A DNA stretch of 64,000 nt from Campylobacter sp. LR291e (lineage in GTDB: Bacteria > Campylobacterota > Campylobacteria > Campylobacterales > Campylobacteraceae): the NCBI RefSeq assembly GCF_008633915.1, contig NZ_VJNV01000026.1, forward strand, positions 62,001 to 126,000, read 5' to 3'. Made by a program: the position numbers and the translations under genes. Numbering within the stretch: position 1 is the stretch's first letter; each line of letters starts with the position of its first letter. Under the pieces are notes generated by a model. That model made no database searches, was not told the DNA's origin, and was given only the letters and a program-made list of their open reading frames with translations. Below, piece by piece: positions 55,265-64,000 of this stretch.

Positions 55265-55714
55265 ATGTTTAAATTATATTATAAATCGCCTTTTTGTTAC
55301 TTATTGCTACAAAGCAACGAAAATAAGCTAATAAGCATTGAAAAATGTGAAAAAATGCTTTCAGATTCAAGTTGTGATTTACTAAATTTTGCTAAGAATG
55401 AACTTGATTTATACTTTAAAGGAAAATTAAAAGAATTTAAAACTACCCTATTTTTAAATGCAACTAACTTTCAAACAAAGGTTTATAAACAATTACTAAA
55501 AATTCCTTATGGGCATACTGCTACTTATAAGGATATAGCTATAAAAATACAAAATCCAAAAGCATTTAGAGCAGTTGGCAATGCAAATAAAAATAATCCC
55601 TTGCCCCTTTTTATACCTTGTCATAGAGTACTTGCAAGTAACGGGCTTGGAGGTTATAATTTAGGTATTGAATTTAAGAAATTTTTATTAGAGCTTGAAA
55701 GAAAAAATATTTAA
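55265..55714 (+). CDS. ogt: Methylated-DNA:protein-cysteine methyltransferase
   Basis: This 149-aa protein has the acceptor cysteine in LFIPCHRVLASNGLGGYNLG, with the helix-turn-helix segment IPYGHTATYKDIA and AFRAVGNANKNNPLP. It removes alkyl groups from O6-methylguanine. Divergent from acnB, with an AAAGGA ribosome site. Confidence 0.94.
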   Translation: MFKLYYKSPFCYLLLQSNENKLISIEKCEKMLSDSSCDLLNFAKNELDLYFKGKLKEFKTTLFLNATNFQTKVYKQLLKIPYGHTATYKDIAIKIQNPKAFRAVGNANKNNPLPLFIPCHRVLASNGLGGYNLGIEFKKFLLELERKNI

Positions 55715-55765
55715 TTATTTGTTTTTTTAGTATATACTTTTATTTTTTAAATTTAAGGAAAAATA

Positions 55766-56470
55766 ATGGGACGAGCATTTGAATATAGAAGGGCTTCAAA
55801 AGAGGCTAGATGGGATAAGATGAGTAAGCTTTTTCCAAAGCTTGCAAAGGCCATACAAGTAGCTGCTAAAGAAGGTGGGATAGACCCTGAAATGAATCCA
55901 AAATTAAGAAGTGCGATAGCCACTGCTAAATCAAATAATATGCCAAAAGATAATATAGACGCTGCTATAAAAAGGGCAAGTGGTAAGGATAGTGCTGATA
56001 TTAAACAAATTCATTATGAAGGAAAGGCACCACACGGGGCTTTAATTATAGTTGAGTGCATGAGTGATAATCCAACTCGCACAGTTGCTAATGTAAAGGC
56101 AATTTTTAGCAAAAACGGAGGAGAGATACTTCAAAATGGTTCTTTAGGTTTTATGTTTTCAAGAAAGGCAGTTTTTCATTTAGAAAAATTTAACGGGGAT
56201 TTAGAAGAATTAGAACTTGACTTAATAGATGCTGGACTTGAAGAACTTGAACAAGATGAAGAATTATTAATAATAGGCGATTACACTGCCTTTGGAGAAC
56301 TTAGTAACGCAATTTGTGCTAAGAATTTAACAATTAAAAAAGCCGGGCTTGAATTTATACCAAATAATCCTGTTAACTTTGATGAAAATCAACTCATAGA
56401 TATAGAAAAATTAATCGATAAATTAGATGATGATGATGATGTTTGTGCTGTTTATACAAATATAGAATAA
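55766..56470 (+). CDS. YebC/TACO1-family protein
   Basis: This 234-aa protein has the family start [21 protein letters not shown] (usually MAGHSKWANIK...), the [15 protein letters not shown] block and the C-terminal [21 protein letters not shown]. YebC proteins act as transcription or translation regulators (relief of ribosome stalling at proline stretches in recent work). Followed 10 bp later by ppiB. Confidence 0.95.
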   Translation: MGRAFEYRRASKEARWDKMSKLFPKLAKAIQVAAKEGGIDPEMNPKLRSAIATAKSNNMPKDNIDAAIKRASGKDSADIKQIHYEGKAPHGALIIVECMSDNPTRTVANVKAIFSKNGGEILQNGSLGFMFSRKAVFHLEKFNGDLEELELDLIDAGLEELEQDEELLIIGDYTAFGELSNAICAKNLTIKKAGLEFIPNNPVNFDENQLIDIEKLIDKLDDDDDVCAVYTNIE

Positions 56471-56480
56471 AGGAGAAAAA

Positions 56481-56990
56481 ATGCTTAAAGAAATTGATGT
56501 TAGCAAGGTACAAGAGTATAAATTTGCTATCATAAAGACCGAAAAAGGTGATATTAAGCTTAAACTTTTTGGCGAGGAAGCCCCACAAACAGTGTGCAAT
56601 TTTGCAAATTTAGCAAATGATGGCTTTTACAAGAATTTAACCTTTCACAGAGTGATACCAAATTTTGTTATCCAAGGAGGTTGTCCTTATGGAACTGGTA
56701 CTGGAGGTCCTGGTTATGAAATAGCTTGTGAGTGCGATGGACAAAAACACAAGCATTTAAGAGGTACGCTTTCAATGGCACATGCAGGACGCGATACGGG
56801 TGGGAGTCAGTTTTTCATTACTCATAGTCCTCAATCTCACCTTGATGGAGTTCACACCGTTTTTGGACAAATTGATAGAAAAGATGAAGAAAGTTTTAAA
56901 ACGCTTGATTCTATAAAGGCTGGGGATAAAATTTTAGATATTATCATACTTAGTGAAGAAAAAAGCGAAACTAAAAAAGAAGATAGCTAA
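56481..56990 (+). CDS. ppiB: Cyclophilin-type peptidyl-prolyl isomerase
   Basis: This 169-aa cyclophilin has the active-site segments [44 protein letters not shown] and [11 protein letters not shown]. It lacks a signal peptide, so it is cytoplasmic. Operon with yebC and dedA. Confidence 0.96.
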   Translation: MLKEIDVSKVQEYKFAIIKTEKGDIKLKLFGEEAPQTVCNFANLANDGFYKNLTFHRVIPNFVIQGGCPYGTGTGGPGYEIACECDGQKHKHLRGTLSMAHAGRDTGGSQFFITHSPQSHLDGVHTVFGQIDRKDEESFKTLDSIKAGDKILDIIILSEEKSETKKEDS

Positions 56991-57005
56991 ATTTGGTGGT
57001 AGTTT

Positions 57006-57614
57006 TTGTCACAAATAGTTGATTTTTTAGTACAACTTTGTAGCGATTGGGGTTATGTAGGCATTATCTTTTTAATGACTCTTGAAAGTTGCTTTGTGCC
57101 ATTTCCTAGCGAAGTTGTAATGATTCCTGCTGGTTATTTAGCACACAAAGGGGATTTAAATTTAAGCCTTTGTATAATATGTGGAATGCTTGGTTCGGTA
57201 TTTGGGGCATTAATAAATTATTATATTTGCTTTTTTTGGGGAAAAGATTTTGTGTTAAAATTTGGTAAATATTTTGGCATTAACGAAAAGAAATTTTCCA
57301 AATTTGAAAAATTTTTTAATGATAATGGCGAATTTTCAACCTTTACCTGTCGTTTATTACCTGGAATTCGCCAATATATCTCAATGCCTGCTGGGCTTGT
57401 AAAAATGAAGCTTTTAAATTTTATCATTTTTACCGCTGCTGGAAGTGGAATTTGGGTAAGTATATTAGCCTTTTTAGGATATTTTATAGGGGAAAATCAA
57501 GAATTAATAGCCCTTTATTTAAAGCAAATTTTAATAGCACTTGTAATTTTTGTATTTTTTGCTAGTATTATTTATATTAAGATTAAAAAGCCTTTTAAAA
57601 AATCAAAAATTTAA
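57006..57614 (+). CDS. DedA-family membrane protein
   Basis: This 202-aa protein has the DedA motifs ESCFVPFPSEVVMIPAGYLA, GSVFGALINYYICFFWG and FTCRLLPGIRQYISMPAGLVKM, with about five membrane segments. DedA proteins flip lipid carriers or support envelope integrity. The likely start is TTG at 57006, as no ATG gives the usual N-terminus and a GGTGG lies just upstream. Confidence 0.92.
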   Translation: MSQIVDFLVQLCSDWGYVGIIFLMTLESCFVPFPSEVVMIPAGYLAHKGDLNLSLCIICGMLGSVFGALINYYICFFWGKDFVLKFGKYFGINEKKFSKFEKFFNDNGEFSTFTCRLLPGIRQYISMPAGLVKMKLLNFIIFTAAGSGIWVSILAFLGYFIGENQELIALYLKQILIALVIFVFFASIIYIKIKKPFKKSKI

Positions 57615-58259
57615 AAGGGCGTTGCAAGATTTTTTATATTTATTAATATTTTGATTTTTAAGTTCTTTGTTACTGACTTGATAGCATTCTTTAAATTTTG
57701 GCGTTTTAATCACCTTAACATAGGCCTTTGGAATGGCTATTTTATTTTTAATAAATTTTGGTTTTTTATCATAAATAATTAAATTTAACACCTCCACCCT
57801 TTTATATTTTTTAGCTAATTGCCTAGCCCTTTTTTCTATCTTAGCCCATACGCCTGAGTTTAAATTTGAATTTTGTGGGGTTATATTACTCATTAAAAAG
57901 GTGCTTCTTTGAGAATAAACGCTATAAGAAAAAGAAGCATTTGGGGCTATATGACCTCTTTCATAGCCACTATTTTTATAATCAGACCAGGACGAGCGAT
58001 ACTTTTTAGCGATGTTTGTATCATCTTCAAATTTTGGTCTTTTTTTGAGTTGTTCTTTATATAAATTTAAAGCTAGAATTTCATAAGCTATAGCCTTTGT
58101 GCCCTTAAATGCGTAATCATAGCAATTTACATAAAAATATTTATCCATGATTAAAGAACAATTTTTTTTACTAAAAAAAGGCTTAAATTCATCACTCATT
58201 TCATATTTACAAAAGGCTAAATTTAAGGCTAAACAAAGGATAAAAAGGCATTTACGCAT
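57603..58259 (-). CDS. Secreted DNA/RNA non-specific endonuclease
   Basis: This 218-aa NucA-type nuclease has a signal peptide (MRKCLFILCLALNLAFC). The catalytic block reads SGYERGHIAPNASF, where the family DRGH is Glu-Arg-Gly-His here; His is the general base. The Mg-binding SNITPQNSNLNSGVW follows. It degrades extracellular DNA and can reduce natural transformation. Its end overlaps the convergent dedA stop by 12 bp and its start touches the upstream gene. Confidence 0.92.
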   Translation of the reverse strand: MRKCLFILCLALNLAFCKYEMSDEFKPFFSKKNCSLIMDKYFYVNCYDYAFKGTKAIAYEILALNLYKEQLKKRPKFEDDTNIAKKYRSSWSDYKNSGYERGHIAPNASFSYSVYSQRSTFLMSNITPQNSNLNSGVWAKIEKRARQLAKKYKRVEVLNLIIYDKKPKFIKNKIAIPKAYVKVIKTPKFKECYQVSNKELKNQNINKYKKSCNALLNF

Positions 58260-59230
58260 TATTCTTTTAAGACCTCTTTAATCTCTTTTCTTCTGTCACT
58301 TAATTCTTTTTTGCTTTTGTTAAGGTTGTTGTTAAGTTCGCAAATTTCTTTATATTCTGCATCGCTTGCAAAATCAACTTTTATATCATTTTTACAAATT
58401 CTTTTTTTATAATCTTCCACTCTTTGCTTAGCTACTTTTAAAGGGCTTTCAATGCCTTTTAACTTTGTTTGTATTTCATTTTTTATGTCATTTGCATAAT
58501 CAACATATTCTTTAACCACTTCTATATCTTTTAGCTTTTCATCATCTTTATAAAAACTTATATTTTGCTTGCCATTTTTTTGAAACAAGACCACATAGCC
58601 ATCCTTTCTAAAATCATAATTTACAGGCGTGAAAATGTATTTTGTCGTATTTGTAGAATTTAGGGTTTGTGTTAAATCAAGCACTAAATAAGAAAAATTT
58701 GAATAATCCTTTGAATGCGTAATCTTGCCATACAATAAGGTCTCCATTCTTTTATAAATTGCTAAATCATCAATCAAAGTTTTTTCTACCACAATATCAT
58801 TTTTTAAAAGCTTATAACTTTCACTAGCCCTTGAATTTGCTATAAATTTAAAAAGATTGTGTTCAAAATCGCAAATAAAATATTCTTCTACTTTACCATT
58901 TGTATAATTTTGTACGATTTGTTGCAATACAAAGCTTCCTCTTTTATCCTTTATAAATAGTCCTCCAAGCCCATCAGCAAAGCCATCCTTGCAGACCCCA
59001 TCCCAAAAAAAATTAAAACCCTTAGCATATATTTCATCAGCCCTATAAGCTATCTTACAGCTTTCTTCTTTATTTGTAGCTTGAATAAAAGATAATTTTG
59101 CATCATTTATTTTATTATCCTTAGCCTCTTTTAACCTTGCATTTTCAAAGTCTAAAATTTCTTTATAACTTACCCTTTCTAAACCAAACGCACAAAGTAC
59201 AAAAACACAAATTAATAACAATTTTTTCAT
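58259..59230 (-). CDS. Hypothetical exported protein (323 aa)
   Basis: An upstream extension exists in frame to 59269, but ATG at 59230 with AAGGAATGTT gives a proper signal peptide (MKKLLLICVFVLCAFG). The mature protein has a repeat-like YADEIYAKGFNFFWDGVCKDGFADGLGG segment (MORN-like), a central beta region and a C-terminal coiled coil rich in Lys/Glu (about 255-323). I do not recognise the family. Its final base is shared with the nuclease gene, so they are co-expressed. Confidence 0.75.
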   Translation of the reverse strand: MKKLLLICVFVLCAFGLERVSYKEILDFENARLKEAKDNKINDAKLSFIQATNKEESCKIAYRADEIYAKGFNFFWDGVCKDGFADGLGGLFIKDKRGSFVLQQIVQNYTNGKVEEYFICDFEHNLFKFIANSRASESYKLLKNDIVVEKTLIDDLAIYKRMETLLYGKITHSKDYSNFSYLVLDLTQTLNSTNTTKYIFTPVNYDFRKDGYVVLFQKNGKQNISFYKDDEKLKDIEVVKEYVDYANDIKNEIQTKLKGIESPLKVAKQRVEDYKKRICKNDIKVDFASDAEYKEICELNNNLNKSKKELSDRRKEIKEVLKE

Positions 59231-59298
59231 AACATTCCTTATTTTTAAACTAAATCTCACATAGAGCACGTAAGTAATTTGCCACTAAAATAACTTGA

Positions 59299-59481
59299 TT
59301 AAATCTTATCAGCTTCGATTAATCTACTTAACTGCTTTGCTAACAAGGTAGCACTTGCCTCGTCCTTGCTAAGTGTTTTAATCTTTTGAGTAAATTCATA
59401 AAGTCTATCATCCATTATTAAATCACTTGCCTTAAATTTTGGTTTTTGCATTTCATTTTTTTTATCTTTTTTAAAAAACAT
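59299..59481 (-). CDS. Small basic hypothetical protein (60 aa)
   Basis: The ATG at 59481 follows AAAGGTTGAAA, which fits better than the TTG codon two positions upstream. The product is MFFKKDKKNEMQKPKF followed by a helix (LYEFTQKIKTLSKDEASATLLAKQLSRLI). No motif recognised. Probably a conserved small protein of Campylobacter. Confidence 0.65.
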   Translation of the reverse strand: MFFKKDKKNEMQKPKFKASDLIMDDRLYEFTQKIKTLSKDEASATLLAKQLSRLIEADKI

Positions 59482-59556
59482 TTTCAACCTTTATAAAATC
59501 TTGATTTATTAATTTTAGCTAAAATTTCCACAAAAAATTTTAAAAAAAGGAAAAAA

Positions 59557-60744
59557 ATGATTTTAATCACTATTTTATGTGTATATACCTTAGTTTATTT
59601 AAGTATTGATTTTATTCAACTTAATTTTTTAAAAAAAGAAAGAGATAAAAAGGCTGAAATTTTAAGTCAAAATGATTATATAAATGCTGCAAATATTAGC
59701 ATTGAAAACACTAAATTCAATATATTTTCTAATCTTTACACCCTATTTTTAAATATATTATGGCTAAGTTTTGGCTTTTTGTACTTAAAAGAGTTTTTAA
59801 TACAAGAAAACTCACGTCTTGAAAATACCCTATTTTTGCTTATCTATCTTATAATACTAAGCCTTTTAACTCTTCCTTTAAGCATTTACGAACAATTTGT
59901 AAAAAACAAAAAACAAGGCTTTTCAAATATAGGCACAAAGCTTTTTATAGTGGATAATATAAAATCTTTAATCTTACTCATAATTTTTGGCTTTTTAATT
60001 ATCTATGGTTTGCTTTTTTGCTATGATTTTTTTGCTTCTTTTTGGTGGTTAGCTGCCTTTATTTTTGCCTTTTGTATAATCTTATGCGTACAAATAATTT
60101 ATCCTTTAATAATAGTGCCTATGTTTAATAAAATGCAAAAACTTGACGATGAAAATTTACTTAATGAAATTTCTTCTTTAATGAAACGTTGTGGCTTTAA
60201 CTCAAATGGCGTTTTTGTAATAGATGCAAGTAAGAGAGATAAACGTTTAAATGCTTATTTTGGAGGGCTTTTTAAGAGTAAAAGAGTGGTTTTATTTGAT
60301 ACGCTTTTAAACGCCTTAAATCAAAGAGAATTAATAGCAGTTTTAGGACATGAATTAGGGCATTTCGTGCATAAAGATTTAATCAAATTATTAACAAGCA
60401 GTGCCTTAATGCTTTTTGTGCTTTTTTTTATCTTTGCTCATTTGCCAAATTTTGTTTATGAAGAAAGTAATTTAAACGAAGTTAACGCTGGTGTTTTCGT
60501 GCTTTTAATTATATTTGGACCAGTTTTTGTATTTTTTATATCACCTTTAATAAATTTTTTAAGTAGAAAAAATGAATTTAAGGCCGATGAACACGGGGCT
60601 TTAATGACTTCAAAAGAAGATATGAAAAATGCCTTAATAGCCCTTGCAAAAGAAAATAAGGCCTTTGTTAAAACAAGTAAAATTTATACCTTTTTTCATT
60701 TAACTCACCCGAGTATAAGCGATAGATTAAGGGCCTTAAATTGA
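59557..60744 (+). CDS. M48-family membrane metalloprotease (Ste24/CAAX type)
   Basis: This 395-aa protein has seven or so membrane helices and the zinc motif in AVLGHELGHFVHKD (HExxH near residue 267), plus the third ligand in NEFKADEHGA. It resembles Ste24-like proteases, which clear misfolded membrane or lipidated proteins. TGA overlaps the TTG start of prmC. Confidence 0.93.
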   Translation: MILITILCVYTLVYLSIDFIQLNFLKKERDKKAEILSQNDYINAANISIENTKFNIFSNLYTLFLNILWLSFGFLYLKEFLIQENSRLENTLFLLIYLIILSLLTLPLSIYEQFVKNKKQGFSNIGTKLFIVDNIKSLILLIIFGFLIIYGLLFCYDFFASFWWLAAFIFAFCIILCVQIIYPLIIVPMFNKMQKLDDENLLNEISSLMKRCGFNSNGVFVIDASKRDKRLNAYFGGLFKSKRVVLFDTLLNALNQRELIAVLGHELGHFVHKDLIKLLTSSALMLFVLFFIFAHLPNFVYEESNLNEVNAGVFVLLIIFGPVFVFFISPLINFLSRKNEFKADEHGALMTSKEDMKNALIALAKENKAFVKTSKIYTFFHLTHPSISDRLRALN

Positions 60745-61538
60745 CAATAAAAAACGCCCTGACTCTTGCAAAATCAAGTCTAAATACTCACAAAGAAGAA
60801 GCTGTATTTATACTTTGTGAGTATTTGCAAAAAGACAGAACTTGGCTTTTTTTAAATGAAAATAAAGAATTTAATGAAAAGCCCTATTTTAAGTTAATAA
60901 AAAGATTTAAAAAAGGGGTGCCCTTTGAGTATTTATTTAAAAAAGCTAACTTTTATGGGCTTGATTTTAAGATTAAAAAAGGCATTTTAATACCTCGCTA
61001 TGATAGTGAAATTTTATTGCTTAAAATATGTGAAATTTATAAAAAATATAAACCTAAAAAAATCCTAGAAATAGGCTTTGGAAGTGGAATTTTAAGTATA
61101 ATTTTAGCTAAAAAATTTAATTGTAAAATAACTGCTTGTGATATTAGCAAAAGAGCTTTAAAAATGGCTAAAAAAAATGCTAAAATACACCAAGTTTCAC
61201 ATTTAATAAATTTTGTTTTAATGGATTTTAAAAAGATTAAGGGAAATTTTGATTTTATCTTTTCAAATCCACCCTATATAAAAAATACTTATAAGCTTGA
61301 TAAATGGGTACTTAGCGAACCTAAAAAGGCTTTGTATGGAGGGGTTAGGGGATATGAAATTTTGCAAGATATTATTGATTTTTCTTATAAAAAAAGGGTT
61401 AAGTTTTTAGCCTGTGAATTTGGGCATGATCAAAAAGAAATTTTAAAAAAAATCCTTAAAAAAAAGCATTTTAAAGCAGAATTTTTCAAGGATGAAAATA
61501 ATTTTGATAGGGTTTTTTACGCCATTAATACCAAGTAG
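60741..61538 (+). CDS. prmC: Release factor glutamine methyltransferase PrmC (HemK)
   Basis: This 265-aa protein has the AdoMet loop ILEIGFGSGILSI and the substrate-binding NPPY in FIFSNPPYIKNT, with RYDSEIL just upstream (PRPDTE equivalent). It methylates the GGQ glutamine of release factors. It starts with TTG at 60741, overlapping the protease stop by 4 bp. Slightly Lys-rich, but complete. Confidence 0.94.
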   Translation: MTIKNALTLAKSSLNTHKEEAVFILCEYLQKDRTWLFLNENKEFNEKPYFKLIKRFKKGVPFEYLFKKANFYGLDFKIKKGILIPRYDSEILLLKICEIYKKYKPKKILEIGFGSGILSIILAKKFNCKITACDISKRALKMAKKNAKIHQVSHLINFVLMDFKKIKGNFDFIFSNPPYIKNTYKLDKWVLSEPKKALYGGVRGYEILQDIIDFSYKKRVKFLACEFGHDQKEILKKILKKKHFKAEFFKDENNFDRVFYAINTK

Positions 61539-61589
61539 AAACCTTTATATATTATGATAAATATTATTAATTTTTAAAAGGATATTTTT

Positions 61590-62060
61590 ATGAAAGCTAT
61601 AAATCTTTTTTTATTAGCAAGTTTAGTTGGCATTGAATTAATCTTAGGCATAGTGGTAGCCCCTGTTATTTTTTATCCACAAAATTTAATAGGAGACAAT
61701 GTTTTAACACATTTTCAAAGTGGTTTAATGATGACAGAAATTTTCGTTAAATTTGGCTATGTTTTACTAGTGGTAAGTATTATAAATTTTATTTATGAAT
61801 TATTTAATTTTTTTACAAATAAAATAACTTTCAAGCTTAAATTTTCAAGTCTCATGTTAAGTAGCATTATCTTAGTTTTAAGCCTTAGTTTTGTTTTTTA
61901 TTTTACTGCTTACATAGTTGGCACACAAAATGCTGGTGAAAGTATGATTAATGATGAAAATTTTCAAAAAATTCACTCAGCTAGTGAGGTGGTGATGAAA
62001 ATAATCGTTGTCGCACAAATGTTTTTATACTTTTTAAGCTACAAAATGGCAAAAAAGTGA
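61590..62060 (+). CDS. Four-helix membrane protein of the DUF4149 type
   Basis: This 156-aa protein has four hydrophobic segments (about 7-27, 48-68, 84-108, 130-152) and GIVVAPVIFYP after the first helix. It resembles the DUF4149 family; function unknown. The gene precedes flaC with its own AAAAGGA, as in C. jejuni (from memory). Confidence 0.8.
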   Translation: MKAINLFLLASLVGIELILGIVVAPVIFYPQNLIGDNVLTHFQSGLMMTEIFVKFGYVLLVVSIINFIYELFNFFTNKITFKLKFSSLMLSSIILVLSLSFVFYFTAYIVGTQNAGESMINDENFQKIHSASEVVMKIIVVAQMFLYFLSYKMAKK

Positions 62061-62066
62061 TATAAT
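62061..62066 (+). promoter_or_regulatory. Promoter -10 box (GATATAAT) of flaC
   Basis: TATAAT lies 28 bases before the flaC ATG and partly inside the end of the preceding gene, with AAGGAG at 62083-62088. The base context GTGATATAAT also resembles a sigma-28 -10 box (CGATAT), which would fit a flagellin-like gene. Confidence 0.55.
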
Positions 62067-62094
62067 CTAATAAAACCACGAAAAGGAGTAGATT

Positions 62095-62850
62095 ATGAAG
62101 ATTAACAATGATGCAACTGCTTTGCAACAAAATTATTATCTTAATAATGCTCAACAGAGTTATGACAAGGCTTTAGGTAATATTGCTGCGATTAGGGCTA
62201 TTAGTGGTGTTGATGGTGCAAATTTAGCCATTGCCGATTCTTTGAGAACTCAAGCTAGTACTATAGACCAAGGCATAGCAAATGCTTATGATGCAATTGG
62301 AGTTTTACAGATTGCTGATGCCAGTTTAACAGGCATTGCTGAAACTACTGATAGATTAAGCGAACTTTCTGTACAAATGAATAATGCAGTCTTAAATGAT
62401 TCTCAAAAATCTATGTTACAAACTGAGGCTAATCGTTTGCAACAATCCATTGAAGATTCTTTTAATAACGCTACTTATAATGGTAAAAATGTATTTCAAA
62501 CTATGAATTTTGTCGTAGGAAGTGGAGTAGAAAGTACTAGCTTAAATAGCATTGATAGTAGTGGTTTAGATATTAGCAATCAAGAAAGCATTGAAAGTTT
62601 TGTAAAGCAACTTAGTTCATTGCGTTCAGAAATAGGAGCAGGTATTAATGCTATTACTTCAAATATTAACGCAAGTGTGCAAAATAGCCTAAGTGCAAAA
62701 AGTAGCGAGGCAAATTTATTAAATGATGATTTAGGCGTTAATACTACTGAACTTAACACTGCTTATCTTAAAGAAAATTCAGCCGCCTTTATGATGGCTC
62801 AATCTAATTTAAATTTAGAAACTAAATTATCTGCCTTAATCGGCGATTAA
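62095..62850 (+). CDS. flaC: Flagellin-like secreted protein FlaC
   Basis: This 251-aa protein has flagellin-type N- and C-terminal coiled coils (AIADSLRTQASTIDQGIANAYDAIG and SAAFMMAQSNLNLETKLSALIGD) but no variable D2/D3 domains. That is the FlaC type: short, with the last residues needed for flagellar export. In C. jejuni FlaC is secreted through the flagellar apparatus and modulates host cells instead of building the filament. The presence of this cargo fits the flagellar-secreted pseudogenes at 34-41 kb. Confidence 0.93.
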   Translation: MKINNDATALQQNYYLNNAQQSYDKALGNIAAIRAISGVDGANLAIADSLRTQASTIDQGIANAYDAIGVLQIADASLTGIAETTDRLSELSVQMNNAVLNDSQKSMLQTEANRLQQSIEDSFNNATYNGKNVFQTMNFVVGSGVESTSLNSIDSSGLDISNQESIESFVKQLSSLRSEIGAGINAITSNINASVQNSLSAKSSEANLLNDDLGVNTTELNTAYLKENSAAFMMAQSNLNLETKLSALIGD

Positions 62851-62869
62851 GAGTCCTAAGGGACTCTTA
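62848..62869 (+). terminator. Terminator of flaC
   Basis: Perfect 9-bp stem TAAGAGTCC / GGACTCTTA with a 4-base loop, starting at the flaC stop codon. Confidence 0.8.
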
Positions 62870-62892
62870 CCCCATATATTAAAAGCTTTAAC

Positions 62893-63813
62893 TTGAAAAT
62901 TTTTATTAATCTTCCTACTTGGCTTGGCGATTGCGTTATGAGTAGCGTTGCGTTAAAGGCTATTTTTGATGAATTTGTTGATGCTAAGTTCGTACTTTAT
63001 GGTTCTTTTGCAAGTTGTGAACTATTTAAAAGCTTGCCAAACTGCGATATAATCGTGTCTGAAAAAAAACGTTATACTCAAATTTTAAAACTTAGAAACA
63101 AACTTGAAACATTCGACCTAGCCCTTTCTTTTCGTTCTGCTTTTTCAAGTAAGATTATATTAAATTTAATCAAGGCTAAAAAAAGATTTTATTTTGATAA
63201 AAATGAAAATAAAGACATGCATCAAGTTTTAAAATATATTTATTTCGTAGAAAAAAAATTAAATTTAAAGGTAAAAAATCTTAATTTATGGCTACCTATA
63301 AAGCCAATTAAAACAAATGAAAAAATCCTTGGCATAAACCCTGGTGCAAAATATGGCAGTGCAAAACGTTGGAATAGTGAGTATTTTGCCACTCTTGCTA
63401 CGCATTTTAAGGACTATAAAATTTTAATTTTTGGCATTAAAAGTGAATTAGAACTATGCAACGATATTGAAAATTTACTTAAAAAAGAAAATAAAAATGT
63501 GCTTAATCTTTGTGGCAAAACTAGCATAAAAGAACTTTGTGAACACATTTCAAGCCTTGGTTTTTTTATAACAAATGATAGTGGTCCTATGCATATTGCA
63601 ACAGTTTATAGAATAAAAACCCTAGTACTTTTTGGTCCTACAAATTTCAAACAAACTTCGCCTTTTAATAATGAAAACGCTAAAATAATTCATTTAAATT
63701 TACCTTGTATGCCTTGTATGAAAAGGACCTGTCCTTTAAAACACCATAAATGTATGCAGGATTTAACCCCTGATATTGCCTTAAATGTGGTTAATAAATA
63801 TTTTAAGCTTTAA
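62893..63813 (+). CDS. Lipooligosaccharide heptosyltransferase (GT9)
   Basis: This 306-aa GT9 enzyme has the N-terminal NLPTWLGDCVMSSVALKAI motif, LGINPGAKYGSAKRW (ADP-heptose binding) and TNDSGPMHIATVYRIKTLVLFGPT near 240, with a C-terminal Cys cluster (LPCMPCMKRTCPLKHHKC). It is most like WaaF (heptosyltransferase II); ADP-heptose is added to the LOS inner core. The start at 62893 is a TTG, the codon in AACTTGAAAATT. It overlaps the convergent phosphatase gene by 11 bp. Confidence 0.88.
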   Translation: MKIFINLPTWLGDCVMSSVALKAIFDEFVDAKFVLYGSFASCELFKSLPNCDIIVSEKKRYTQILKLRNKLETFDLALSFRSAFSSKIILNLIKAKKRFYFDKNENKDMHQVLKYIYFVEKKLNLKVKNLNLWLPIKPIKTNEKILGINPGAKYGSAKRWNSEYFATLATHFKDYKILIFGIKSELELCNDIENLLKKENKNVLNLCGKTSIKELCEHISSLGFFITNDSGPMHIATVYRIKTLVLFGPTNFKQTSPFNNENAKIIHLNLPCMPCMKRTCPLKHHKCMQDLTPDIALNVVNKYFKL

Positions 63814-64000
63814 GCTCTCTTACATTTTCGAAAAATACCACTCTACCACTATCCTTGCTAAGTTCATTAAAGCTAACTATATCAAATTCAAGGCATAAAA
63901 AAGCAGAAGTTGCAAAATTTTCAACACATAAAGGACTTAAAAACTCGATAAGTTCACAGATTCCAGGATTATGCCCAACTACAGCAACCTCTGTTATATC
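63803..64000 (-). CDS. SixA-like histidine phosphatase (3' end only)
   Basis: The minus strand reads in from the right edge as DITEVAVVGHNPGICELIEFL, the second half of the RHG-type phosphatase active site (VGHNPGI), and ends FENVRELKA at TAA 63803-63805. The N-terminal RHG motif lies outside the window. It probably dephosphorylates phosphohistidine proteins, as SixA does. Confidence 0.85.
   Translation of the reverse strand, partial: DITEVAVVGHNPGICELIEFLSPLCVENFATSAFLCLEFDIVSFNELSKDSGRVVFFENVRELKA

Noticed and set aside
1-64000. Phase-variable poly-G tracts typical of C. jejuni contingency genes
   Set aside because: I noticed no run of six or more G or C. The longest seen are five (for example near 2211, 27843 and 32992).

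Overview
The window is AT-rich, dense and mostly ordinary chromosome of a Campylobacter species. Evidence: a lone XerH-type recombinase beside a dif-like site, flhA next to an Rrf2 regulator and rpsO, an hslV-hslU-era block, hrcA-grpE-dnaK behind a CIRCE-like element, the FlaC-type secreted flagellin, acnB, and a Dsb/ankyrin/SMR gene content typical of the genus. Several gene orders match C. jejuni blocks as I remember them, but others are rearranged, so this is probably a relative and not C. jejuni itself.

Layout. 0-4 kb: two tandem paralogues of unknown function, xerH, a 600-bp AT-rich gap holding a dif-like site, then dsbA-dsbB and a 46-codon Cys-containing protein. 4-9 kb: periplasmic protein, small protein, DHH phosphoesterase, flhA and rrf2 on the minus strand, then rpsO. 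9-15.3 kb: orphan membrane-anchored protein, M20 amidohydrolase, ppk2, dsbD and an NSS transporter. 15.3-18.8 kb: a small glycosyltransferase island with an unusual repeat-rich gap and a sugar-nucleotide transferase remnant. 18.8-26.6 kb: one long minus-strand transcription unit (argG-rplI-hslV-hslU-era, a PilN/PilO-like pair, pepP). 26.7-30.6 kb: an acquired type III restriction-modification pair. 30.6-34.2 kb: radA, a nitrilase-type amidohydrolase and a polysaccharide deacetylase.

34.4-40.9 kb is the most interesting stretch. It looks nearly gene-free but is a graveyard of at least eight related or functionally linked pseudogenes. These are three decayed copies of one family that resembles flagellum-secreted proteins and carries sigma-28-like promoters, a nitroreductase, a periplasmic C39-type peptidase, an outer-membrane-like beta protein, and two paralogous exported proteins. 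The last two share a nearly identical leader (Sec signal peptide plus a double-glycine motif) but have unrelated downstream cargo. I read the peptidase, the beta protein and the leader/cargo proteins as the fossil of one export-and-maturation system. Intact versions should exist in related strains.

40.9-64 kb returns to core genes: dnaK-grpE-hrcA, a Na/phosphate symporter, a PatB-type beta-lyase, copA with a copper-chaperone-like protein and a CDF exporter, a paired SMR system, an ankyrin protein, acnB, ogt, yebC, ppiB, dedA, a secreted nuclease, an M48 protease, prmC, a flaC-like flagellin, a heptosyltransferase and a truncated SixA-like phosphatase gene at the edge. I saw no rRNA, tRNA, CRISPR array or complete insertion sequence.
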